Assembly: GCF_014195655.1 (NCBI RefSeq)
Contig: NZ_JACICD010000001.1
Location: 906,682 to 970,681, forward strand
Direction: 5' to 3'
DNA from: Ancylobacter tetraedralis
Lineage (GTDB): Bacteria > Pseudomonadota > Alphaproteobacteria > Rhizobiales > Xanthobacteraceae
Length of the DNA stretch: 64,000 nt
Below, one piece after another: positions 57,512 to 64,000 of the stretch. Below the pieces are notes generated by a model, which saw only the letters and a list, made by a program, of their open reading frames with translations, was not told where the DNA came from and ran no database searches. The first letter of the stretch is position 1, and every line of letters begins with the position of its first letter. Made by a program: the position numbers and the translations under genes.

Positions 57512-57531
57512 GGTCCCCCGCGCGGGGGACC
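57512..57531. terminator. hairpin between the DUF992 and MgtC genes
   Basis: A perfect 8-bp stem (GGTCCCCC...GGGGGACC) with a GCGC loop, nine bases after the DUF992 stop. There is no T-run, so it is terminator-like only. Confidence 0.45.
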
Positions 57532-57583
57532 GGGAGTGACGGCCCGGTCCTTCCGGCCGGGCCGCATCCATCGGGGGATGCGC

Positions 57584-58357
57584 ATGGTCTCGTTTGCCAT
57601 TCCCGCGCTTGCGAGCCCCGGGCTTGCCAGTCCTTCGCTTGCCAGTCCTGCGCTGGCGATCGGCTATGACGGACTGTCGATCGCGCCGAACCTGCTGCTG
57701 GCGGTGGCGCTCGGGGCGCTGGTCGGTCTTGAGCGGCAATTTCGCCAGCGCTTCGTCGGGCTCACCACCCATGCGCTGGTCGCTCTGGGAGCGGCGGCGT
57801 TCAGTTCGCTTGCGCTCCTCATCGGCGACGGTCCCGAGGTCCGCATGGGCGCGCAGGTCGTCACCGGCATCGGCTTTCTCGGCGCCGGCCTCATCATGCG
57901 CGATGGGCTCAGCGTGCGCGGCCTGTCCAGCGCGGCCACGGTGTGGGCGACCGGGGCGATCGGCACGCTGGCGGGATACGGCCAGCCGATCGCGGCGATC
58001 GAGGCCGCCGGCCTCGTCATCGCCATCAATCTCGTGCTGCCGCGGCTGGGGGGCGTGCTGGAGCGCTTCGCCCCGCAGCGCGAGGCGGTGGAGCGCTTCT
58101 ACGTAATCGAGCTGAAATGCGCCGCGCCGGACGAGGCCGATATCCGTGCCCGCCTGCTGGCGGCGATGCAGGTGCATGAGCTGCGCCTGCACGCGCTGGA
58201 GAGCCACGCCCTGGCGGCCAGCGGTTCGGTGGAGGTGGAGGCCATCGTCTATTGCGCGCGGGAGGAGGACGAACTGGTGGAGCGGCTGGTGGGCGAACTC
58301 AGCGCCTCGCCGCAGATTTTCGCCGCGAAATGGACCTCGACCGCCCCGCCGGAATAG
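57584..58357 (+). CDS. MgtC/SapB family protein
   Basis: A 257-residue protein. A leader of about 25 residues with repeated LASP units precedes the MgtC domain: LLLAVALGALVGLERQFRQRFVGLTTHALVALGAAAF, then GIGFLGAGLIMRDGLSVRGLSSAATVWATGAIGTL. About five membrane segments lie in residues 25-150. A cytoplasmic ACT-like C-terminal domain follows. MgtC proteins modulate Mg2+ homeostasis and ATP synthase in some pathogens; the role here is not shown. The start at 57584 has GGGGG six bases upstream; an ATG at 57578 is also in frame. Weak hairpin before it; aspS follows. Confidence 0.88.
   Translation: MVSFAIPALASPGLASPSLASPALAIGYDGLSIAPNLLLAVALGALVGLERQFRQRFVGLTTHALVALGAAAFSSLALLIGDGPEVRMGAQVVTGIGFLGAGLIMRDGLSVRGLSSAATVWATGAIGTLAGYGQPIAAIEAAGLVIAINLVLPRLGGVLERFAPQREAVERFYVIELKCAAPDEADIRARLLAAMQVHELRLHALESHALAASGSVEVEAIVYCAREEDELVERLVGELSASPQIFAAKWTSTAPPE
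57607..57657. repeat. 15-bp tandem repeat at the 5' end of the MgtC-family gene
   Basis: Three 15-base units starting with GCTTGC (57607-57621, 57622-57636, 57637-57651), the last two 13 of 15 identical, and a partial fourth. They encode LASPG, LASPS and LASPA. Confidence 0.8.
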
Positions 58358-58515
58358 GCCGCAGGCCCCGCCGGGACGCGGGGTCATCGCCGCGTGGACC
58401 GACGCTTGGACATTGACAAAACGCGTGCCTGCATGCACCCCTCCGCGCGCCCCGCGAGAGGGGTGTTGACCTTTGACGGCCCGGCAGGGGCCGCAAGCAG
58501 CCTCGGGAATAAGCC

Positions 58516-60396
58516 ATGCACCGCTATCGCACGCACACCTGCGGAGCCCTTCGCGCGAGCGAAATCGGCGAAACCGCCCGCCTCTCGGGCTGGTGCCACC
58601 GCATCCGTGACCATGGCGGCGTGCTGTTCATCGATCTGCGCGACCATTACGGCCTGACTCAGGTGGTGGTCGATCCCGACAGCCCGGCCTTCAAGCTGGC
58701 CGAGACCGTGCGCGCGGAATGGGTGATCCGCGTGGATGGGCGCGTGCGCTCGCGCCCCGCCGGCACCGAGAACCCGGACCTGCCGACCGGGCAGGTGGAG
58801 ATGTACGCCACCGAGATCGAGGTGCTGGGCCCCGCCGCCGAGCTGCCGCTGCCCGTTTTCGGCGATGTCGAGTATCCGGAAGAGACGCGGCTGCGCTATC
58901 GCTTCCTCGATCTGCGCCGCGAGAAGCTGCACAAGAACATCATGACGCGCGGCGCCATCATCGACGCCATGCGCCGACGCATGAAGACGCAGGGCTTCTT
59001 CGAGTTCCAGACGCCGATCCTCACGGCCTCGTCGCCGGAAGGCGCGCGCGACTTCCTGGTGCCGAGCCGTCTGCATCCCGGCAAGTTCTACGCGCTGCCG
59101 CAGGCGCCGCAGCAGTACAAGCAGCTGATCATGATGAGCGGCTTCGACCGCTACTTCCAGATCGCCCCCTGCTTCCGCGACGAGGACCCGCGCGCCGACC
59201 GCCTGCCGGGCGAGTTCTACCAGCTCGATCTGGAGATGAGCTTCGTCGAGCAGGAAGACGTGTTCGCCGCCGTCGAGCCGGTCATCACGGGCGTGTTCGA
59301 GGAATTCGCTGAGGGCAAGCCGGTCACCCAGAACTGGCCGCGCATTCCCTATGCGGTGTCCATGCAGAAATACGGCACCGACAAGCCGGACCTGCGCAAC
59401 CCGATCGAGATGCAGGACGTCTCCGAGCATTTCCGCGGGTCGGGCTTCAAGGTCTTCGCGCGGCTGCTGGAAGACCCGAAGAACCGGGTGTGGGCCATTC
59501 CCGGCACGGGCGGCGGCTCGCGCGCCTTCTGCGACCGCATGAATAGCTGGGCGCAGGGCGAGGGCCAGCCGGGACTTGGCTACATCATGTGGCGCGAGGG
59601 GGAGGCCGGGGCTGCAACAGCCGGCGGTCCCGTGCCAATAAGCAATGTAGAGCGTGAGATTCTTGAGAAGCTTCCGCATGAGAAGGTAAGCGACTTCATC
59701 GACAGCCACCCAATTGGCGCCGGCCCGCTCGCCAACAATATCGGCCCGGAGCGCACGGAGGCGATCCGCGTGCAGCTCGGCCTCGGCGCCGGCGATGCCG
59801 CCTTCTTCGTTGCCGGCAACCCGGAAAAGTTCGTCAAGTTCGCCGGTAGCGCCCGCACCAAGGTGGGCGAGGAGCTGAAGCTGGTCGATTTCGACCGTTT
59901 CGAGCTGGCGTGGATCGTCGACTTCCCGTTCTACGAGTGGAACGAGGACGACAAGCGGGTCGACTTCTCGCACAACCCCTTCTCCATGCCGCAGGGCGGG
60001 ATGGACGCGCTGAACGGGCAGGACCCGCTCACCATCAAGGCGTTTCAGTACGACATCGCCTGCAACGGCTACGAGATCGCGTCGGGCGGCATCCGCAACC
60101 ACCGCCCCGAGGCGATGGTGAAGGCGTTCGAGCTGGCGGGCTATGACGAGGAGACGGTGAAGGAGCGCTTCGGCGGCATGTACCGCGCCTTCCAGTATGG
60201 CGCGCCGCCCCATGGCGGCATGGCGGCGGGCGTGGACCGCATCGTCATGCTGCTCTGCGGCGTCACCAACCTGCGGGAAATCTCCATCTTCCCGATGAAC
60301 CAGCAGGCGCAGGACATCTTGATGGGCGCGCCGAACGAGGCGAGCCCGCGCCAGCTGCGCGAACTGCACATCCGCACCAATATCCAGGAAAAGTGA
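58516..60396 (+). CDS. aspS: aspartyl-tRNA synthetase (with internal insert)
   Basis: Class II synthetase of bacterial type, 626 residues. The N-terminal OB-fold binds the anticodon ([18 protein letters not shown]), followed by the catalytic domain with motif 2 ([13 protein letters not shown]), the GAD domain, and motif 3 in [11 protein letters not shown]. The order is standard. Between WREGE and [10 protein letters not shown] lies about 37 extra residues (364-400) with rare codons, which I do not expect from memory of the family. Whether the protein is of the discriminating or non-discriminating type cannot be told here. The ATG at 58516 has GGGAAT upstream. A long perfect hairpin follows the stop. 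Confidence 0.95.
   Translation: MHRYRTHTCGALRASEIGETARLSGWCHRIRDHGGVLFIDLRDHYGLTQVVVDPDSPAFKLAETVRAEWVIRVDGRVRSRPAGTENPDLPTGQVEMYATEIEVLGPAAELPLPVFGDVEYPEETRLRYRFLDLRREKLHKNIMTRGAIIDAMRRRMKTQGFFEFQTPILTASSPEGARDFLVPSRLHPGKFYALPQAPQQYKQLIMMSGFDRYFQIAPCFRDEDPRADRLPGEFYQLDLEMSFVEQEDVFAAVEPVITGVFEEFAEGKPVTQNWPRIPYAVSMQKYGTDKPDLRNPIEMQDVSEHFRGSGFKVFARLLEDPKNRVWAIPGTGGGSRAFCDRMNSWAQGEGQPGLGYIMWREGEAGAATAGGPVPISNVEREILEKLPHEKVSDFIDSHPIGAGPLANNIGPERTEAIRVQLGLGAGDAAFFVAGNPEKFVKFAGSARTKVGEELKLVDFDRFELAWIVDFPFYEWNEDDKRVDFSHNPFSMPQGGMDALNGQDPLTIKAFQYDIACNGYEIASGGIRNHRPEAMVKAFELAGYDEETVKERFGGMYRAFQYGAPPHGGMAAGVDRIVMLLCGVTNLREISIFPMNQQAQDILMGAPNEASPRQLRELHIRTNIQEK
59605..59715 (+). other. atypical 111-bp insert within aspS
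   Basis: Codons for residues 364-400 of AspRS, which include many A- or T-ending codons rare elsewhere in this window (GCA, ACA, CCA, ATA, GTA, ATT, CTT). Removing it would join WREGE to [10 protein letters not shown], the usual family sequence. It has no stop codon and does not look like an intein. Confidence 0.6.
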
Positions 60397-60398
60397 GC

Positions 60399-60438
60399 AG
60401 GACGCAGGTGTGAGGCGAAGGCCTCACACCTGCGTCCT
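60399..60438. terminator. long perfect hairpin between aspS and the convergent gene
   Basis: An 18-bp perfect inverted repeat (60399-60416 with 60421-60438) with a GAAG tetraloop, starting two bases after the aspS stop. It lacks a T-run on either strand. It may serve as a bidirectional terminator or protect the message end. Confidence 0.7.
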
Positions 60439-60472
60439 GTCCTCACCTCGATTTCTGGCCACTTGCGTTTTT

Positions 60473-60495
60473 CTGGCCGGGCCAAGCCCGGCCAG
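60473..60495. terminator. hairpin at the 3' end of the convergent gene
   Basis: A 10-bp perfect stem (CTGGCCGGGC with its complement) with a three-base loop, four bases beyond the stop of the minus-strand gene. A T-run lies on the plus-strand side only, so it is not a normal terminator for that gene. Confidence 0.4.
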
Positions 60496-60498
60496 CTC

Positions 60499-62568
60499 TC
60501 ACGGCTTCGCGGGCTTGGCCGGCAGCGCTGGTTTCGCGGGCTGCACCGGCTTGGCGGTGTGTACCGGCGGCGCGTCCGGCGCGATCACCGTGACGTTGAT
60601 CTCGTCGATCAGGTCGAGCGGATCCTCGCCCTGCAGGGTCTCGATAATCATGCCGACCGGCAGCGCATCATTCCCACGCGGGGTGATGCGCAGCGCCAGT
60701 GTTCCCAACGGCCGCTGCAGAAAGCCGATGAAGCTCTGCGAGGCCGCTTCCAAGTCCGGCCGGTCGGCGAGCGTGGCCGAGAACAGCAATTCGGCGAAGC
60801 CGGCCAGCAGCTGGCGGGTTCCCTCGGGATCAAGGCCCTGTTCCTTCGCCGCGTCCTCCAGCTTGCGCTGATAGATGCCGGCATCGATCGCGGTGATGTC
60901 GATCGACTGGAGATTGGCCGCCATGGCACCGGCCAGCGCCTCGTCGGGCTGCGGCGAGAACAGCGAATCGTCGACATCCTTCAGCCTCACCTTCACCGAG
61001 AGCGCGAAGGCATCCGACACTTCGGCATAGAGCGGTGCGAGGGTGAGCGTGCTGCCGGCCTCGTCCCACTGCCCGCCAATGTCCAGCGCCACGCTGGCCC
61101 GCTTCAGTCCGTCCGGCACCAGCGCGAAGAGCGGCCCGTCATCGTGAAAGGCCGAGGTCGGCCCGGAAAGCCGCAGCGTCGCGCTCACCTGCGTCGGGAT
61201 GGCGTCGGTCTCGCCCTTCCAGGAAAGCGCGAACCTGTCCACCACCACGGGCTCGCCACCAGAGGGGGCGGGAGCCTCCGCACCCTCGATCGTCACGCTG
61301 TCGAGCAGACCGAACAGCCGCATGATCCAGCCAATCGCCCGGGCGTTGCCGGGATCCTCCGCCACGTCGGCGGCCACGTCCATCAGCGCGCCGGGGCGCA
61401 GGCCGCCGATCTTCAGCCTATCGATGCGGATGACCTTGCCGGACGCATCCACGCCCTTGAGACGATCCAGCGCGAGGCTCTCGATCCGCCCGCCCGCCAG
61501 TGGGCCGGCGGTCAGCGCGGCAAGCTCGGCCTTGCTGCCATCGGGCTCGCGTCCGGCGAGGTCGCGGAAGGCGACGGAGGTGAAGCTGACGCCGTCATAG
61601 GTGGCGGCGACGGTGCGCAGCAGGTCCACTTCAAGATCCGGCGGCGCCTTGCCGCCAGCCTGCTGCAGGCGCGTGCCGAGGGCGAACAGGTCTTCCGCCG
61701 GGATGGAGGCCGGGCGGATCGCCACCTCGCGAATCTCGGCTGCGCTCCAGCTCTGGGTGATGCCGTTCTCCGCCGTGATGGCGTAACCATCGATCGTTAC
61801 GGAGCCATAGACGGTGCGGAACTCGGTTGCCGCCTCGCGGCTTTGTGGATCCAGCACGGTGAGCAGGGCGCCGACATCGATGGTGTGGGCGTTGACGCGC
61901 CCCAGCGTGCCCTTGGCGGCATAGGCCGGCGCGCCGCCGATGGTGAAGCGAGAGGGCTCCACGCTCGCGTCCGTGATGATGCCGTCCTTCAGCTGGCGAA
62001 GGCTGGCCGCGCCATGGGTGATGTCGGTCTCAACGCGGCTCTCGCCGGCGCCCGAGCGGGTGATGGCGAGCGATTCGGGGATGCTGATCCGGTCGGCCTG
62101 CGTCTGTTCCAGCGCCAGCCGGGCGACCAGCCATGGGCGGCCGGGGCTCTTCGGCGCGGCGGCCGGCAATTCGACGCCCTCCGCCTCGACCTTCGGCGCG
62201 CGATAGCTGCCCTCCATCCCGGGCGTCAGCGGCAGCGGGCCCTCGAAGGCGAGGTCGGTAAGCTCGACATGGCGGGCGAACAGGCGGGCGGCCGGGCGTT
62301 GTTCCAGCCCCTCGGCGCGGAACGAGGCAAGGGTCAGCGTGCCCTGGCCGGGCGCCGAGAAGGACAGCCCGCGAACCTCGAAAGTGCCCTTGAAATAATC
62401 GTAGTGCAGATCGCCCCGCTTCGCCTCGATTCCATCGACGCCGAGCTGGGCAAACAACGCGTCGAGCTGGCGCCGGGCCAGCAGGTCCACAACGAGGTTG
62501 AAGCTGAAAAAGCCGCCGATGCCGACGACGCCAAGAGCGACCAGAGCGATGATAAGTGGCTTGCGCAT
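60499..62568 (-). CDS. large membrane-anchored protein of unknown function (AsmA-like layout)
   Basis: I do not recognise the family. A 689-residue protein with an N-terminal membrane helix ([19 protein letters not shown], about residues 5-25) and then a long soluble part rich in beta-strand sequence and repeated amphipathic strands. [21 protein letters not shown] follows the helix. The layout (one N-terminal anchor, long beta-rich periplasmic body) resembles AsmA-like or DUF945-type proteins, but no motif proves it. The C-terminus has a Pro/Ala/Lys tail with repeated AKP units. The start is the ATG at 62568; the longer frame to 62649 is unlikely. Convergent with aspS. Confidence 0.8.
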   Translation of the reverse strand: MRKPLIIALVALGVVGIGGFFSFNLVVDLLARRQLDALFAQLGVDGIEAKRGDLHYDYFKGTFEVRGLSFSAPGQGTLTLASFRAEGLEQRPAARLFARHVELTDLAFEGPLPLTPGMEGSYRAPKVEAEGVELPAAAPKSPGRPWLVARLALEQTQADRISIPESLAITRSGAGESRVETDITHGAASLRQLKDGIITDASVEPSRFTIGGAPAYAAKGTLGRVNAHTIDVGALLTVLDPQSREAATEFRTVYGSVTIDGYAITAENGITQSWSAAEIREVAIRPASIPAEDLFALGTRLQQAGGKAPPDLEVDLLRTVAATYDGVSFTSVAFRDLAGREPDGSKAELAALTAGPLAGGRIESLALDRLKGVDASGKVIRIDRLKIGGLRPGALMDVAADVAEDPGNARAIGWIMRLFGLLDSVTIEGAEAPAPSGGEPVVVDRFALSWKGETDAIPTQVSATLRLSGPTSAFHDDGPLFALVPDGLKRASVALDIGGQWDEAGSTLTLAPLYAEVSDAFALSVKVRLKDVDDSLFSPQPDEALAGAMAANLQSIDITAIDAGIYQRKLEDAAKEQGLDPEGTRQLLAGFAELLFSATLADRPDLEAASQSFIGFLQRPLGTLALRITPRGNDALPVGMIIETLQGEDPLDLIDEINVTVIAPDAPPVHTAKPVQPAKPALPAKPAKP

Positions 62569-62683
62569 GCCGTTTGACCTGAAAGCGAACGATGGCGACC
62601 CTGCAGCTCCGGGCCGCATCCGTGCAGCCAGCTTAGACGAACCGCCCAAGTGCGGGCATCAGAAAATGGGAAAGACGTTGTAC

Positions 62684-62710
62684 GGCGGAGCAGAATCCCT
62701 ATTCTCCGCC
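62684..62710. promoter_or_regulatory. hairpin just upstream of the malic enzyme gene
   Basis: A GGCGGAG arm pairs with CTCCGCC, and an inner GAAT with ATTC, leaving a CA bulge and a CCCT loop. It ends about ten bases before the GGGAAGGA ribosome binding site. It could be a leader structure or a chance inverted repeat. Confidence 0.3.
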
Positions 62711-62734
62711 CGCCGTTTCGGGGAAGGACATGCC

Positions 62735-64000
62735 ATGGCTTCGTATATTTCCGATGATCTGCGCTCGGGAGCGATGATCTATCACCGGCTGCCGCGCCCG
62801 GGTAAGCTGGAAATTCAGCCCACCAAGCCGCTGGCCAACCAGCGCGATCTGGCGCTCGCCTATACGCCCGGCGTCGCCGCCGTGTGCGAGGCCATCGCCG
62901 CCGACCCGGCGCTCGCCGCCGAGCTGACCGCCAAGCAGAACCTCGTCGCGGTGGTCTCCAACGGCACCGCCGTGCTCGGCCTGGGCAATATCGGCCCGGT
63001 CGCCTCGAAGCCGGTGATGGAGGGCAAGGCCGTCCTCTTCAAGAAATTCGCCGGCATCGATGTGTTCGACATCGAGATCAATGCGCTTGAGGTCGACCAT
63101 GTCGTCACCGTCGTGGCGGCGCTGGAGCCGACCTTCGGCGGTATCAATCTGGAAGACATCAAGGCGCCGGAATGCTTCGAGATCGAGAGGCAGCTGCGCG
63201 ACCGGATGAACATCCCGGTCTTCCATGACGACCAGCACGGCACGGCGATCATCGTCGCCGCCGCCATCGTCAATGCGCTGCATATCGGGGCTAAGAAGAT
63301 CGAGGACGTGAAGATCGTCACCTCGGGCGCCGGCGCCGCCGCCATCGCGACGCTGAACCTGCTGGAGTCGATGGGCGCCCGCCGCGAGAACATCTTCGTC
63401 ACCGATATCGAGGGCGTGGTCTATGAGGGCCGCGAGAAGCTGATGGACCCCTATAAGGGGGTCTTCGCGCAGAAGACCGAGCTGCGCACGCTGGCCGAGG
63501 TGATCGCCGGCGCCGACATTTTCATCGGCCTCTCGGCCGGCGGCGTGCTCAAGCCGGAAATGCTCAAGGCGATGGCGGACCGGCCGCTGATCATGGCGCT
63601 GGCCAATCCGACGCCGGAGATCATGCCGGAGCTGGCGCGCGAGGCCCGGCCCGACGCGATGATCTGCACCGGCCGCTCGGACTTTCCCAACCAGGTCAAC
63701 AATGTCCTGTGCTTCCCCTTCATCTTCCGTGGCGCGCTGGATGCCGGCGCGACCACGATCAACGAGGAGATGAAGATCGCGGCGGTGAACGCCATTGCCG
63801 AGCTGGCGCGCGACACGCCCTCCGATGTCGTGGCCCGGGCCTATGGCGGGGAGACCCCGATCTTCGGCGCCAACTCGCTGATTCCCTCGCCGTTCGACCC
63901 GCGCCTCATCCTGCGCGTGGCGCCGGCCGTGGCAAAGGCCGCGATGGATTCAGGGGTCGCCAAGCGGCCGATCGCCGATTTCGAGGCCTATCAGGAGCAG
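62735..64000 (+). CDS. NADP-dependent malic enzyme (partial, runs off the window)
   Basis: Oxidative decarboxylation of malate to pyruvate, giving NADPH. The first 422 residues are visible and the frame is open to the window edge. Family parts: YTPGVA with catalytic Tyr43, [13 protein letters not shown], catalytic Lys98 in [22 protein letters not shown], and the nucleotide loop [10 protein letters not shown]. The large alphaproteobacterial type carries a C-terminal phosphotransacetylase-like domain; that part would lie beyond the window. GGGAAGGA precedes the ATG at 62735. A second M at 62729 is out of frame. Confidence 0.93.
   Translation, partial: MASYISDDLRSGAMIYHRLPRPGKLEIQPTKPLANQRDLALAYTPGVAAVCEAIAADPALAAELTAKQNLVAVVSNGTAVLGLGNIGPVASKPVMEGKAVLFKKFAGIDVFDIEINALEVDHVVTVVAALEPTFGGINLEDIKAPECFEIERQLRDRMNIPVFHDDQHGTAIIVAAAIVNALHIGAKKIEDVKIVTSGAGAAAIATLNLLESMGARRENIFVTDIEGVVYEGREKLMDPYKGVFAQKTELRTLAEVIAGADIFIGLSAGGVLKPEMLKAMADRPLIMALANPTPEIMPELAREARPDAMICTGRSDFPNQVNNVLCFPFIFRGALDAGATTINEEMKIAAVNAIAELARDTPSDVVARAYGGETPIFGANSLIPSPFDPRLILRVAPAVAKAAMDSGVAKRPIADFEAYQEQ

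Noticed and set aside
59605..59715. intein or frameshift in aspS
   Set aside because: The extra segment is too short for an intein, has no splicing-site residues and keeps the frame.
60463..62577. 704-residue plus-strand open frame opposite the anchored unknown protein
   Set aside because: I prefer the minus-strand frame because it begins with a membrane helix, has a balanced composition and a ribosome binding site; the plus-strand frame is Arg/Gly/Ala-rich.

Overview
This window is chromosomal core sequence from a GC-rich alphaproteobacterium, most likely of the order Hyphomicrobiales and probably near the Xanthobacteraceae (Starkeya, Ancylobacter or Xanthobacter type). The evidence is gene order and protein style. 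It carries the rpsF-rpsR-DUF2232-rplI-dnaB-alr-radA-cvpA-purF string, the lptF-lptG-lptD-surA-pdxA-rsmA string diverging from pepA-holC, the fabD-fabG-acpP-fabF-mltG-yicC-gmk string, HdaA next to Ppk/Ppx, a Bradyrhizobium-like porin beginning with a Lys-rich signal peptide and DLPVKA, and a DUF992 protein. The taxon is inferred; no rRNA or tRNA gene is present to anchor it. Coding density is high and almost every gene is a recognisable housekeeping gene.

Layout: 1-2.4 kb has der and an EamA transporter on the plus strand. From 2.4 to 15.1 kb the minus strand carries, in transcription order, rpsF, rpsR, a DUF2232 membrane protein, rplI (with a clear terminator), a cyclopropane fatty acid synthase, dnaB, alr, radA, cvpA, purF, a VOC protein and an SDR. 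One small plus-strand membrane gene interrupts the string between alr and radA. From 15.4 to 21.9 kb is the plus-strand fatty acid synthesis block, followed by mltG, yicC and gmk. From 22.1 to 30.0 kb is the minus-strand envelope operon lptF-lptG-lptD-surA-like-pdxA-rsmA. From 30.2 to 33.8 kb are pepA, holC and a major porin with a strong terminator. From 34.4 to 45.9 kb is a looser, more accessory stretch: an ABC-F ATPase, a Tat-exported cyclase-family protein, a DinB-family protein, an aquaporin, two related small secreted cysteine-pair proteins, ndk, two TerC-family transporters, a molybdopterin oxidoreductase and a transglutaminase-like protein. From 45.9 to 64 kb are purM-purN, a BenE transporter, a methyltransferase, an AI-2E family transporter, hdaA, ppk1, ppx, rnd, a DUF992 protein, an MgtC-family protein, aspS, a large membrane-anchored protein of unknown function and the first part of an NADP-type malic enzyme that runs off the window.

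Functional themes are genome duplication and its control (dnaB, holC, hdaA, radA), translation (ribosomal proteins, aspS, rsmA, ABC-F), purine synthesis (purF, purM, purN, gmk, ndk), fatty acid and envelope biogenesis (fab genes, lptDFG, surA-like, alr, mltG, cfa, porin) and polyphosphate metabolism (ppk1, ppx).

I found no CRISPR array, prophage, insertion sequence, toxin-antitoxin or biosynthetic cluster. The most unusual signals are small: a 37-residue insert with atypical codons inside aspartyl-tRNA synthetase; several independent 15-bp tandem arrays in or beside coding regions; a lone AT-richer gene with a perfect palindrome inside the conserved alr-radA junction; a pair of related small secreted proteins; and an intrinsic terminator whose hairpin contains the likely ribosome binding site of the next gene.
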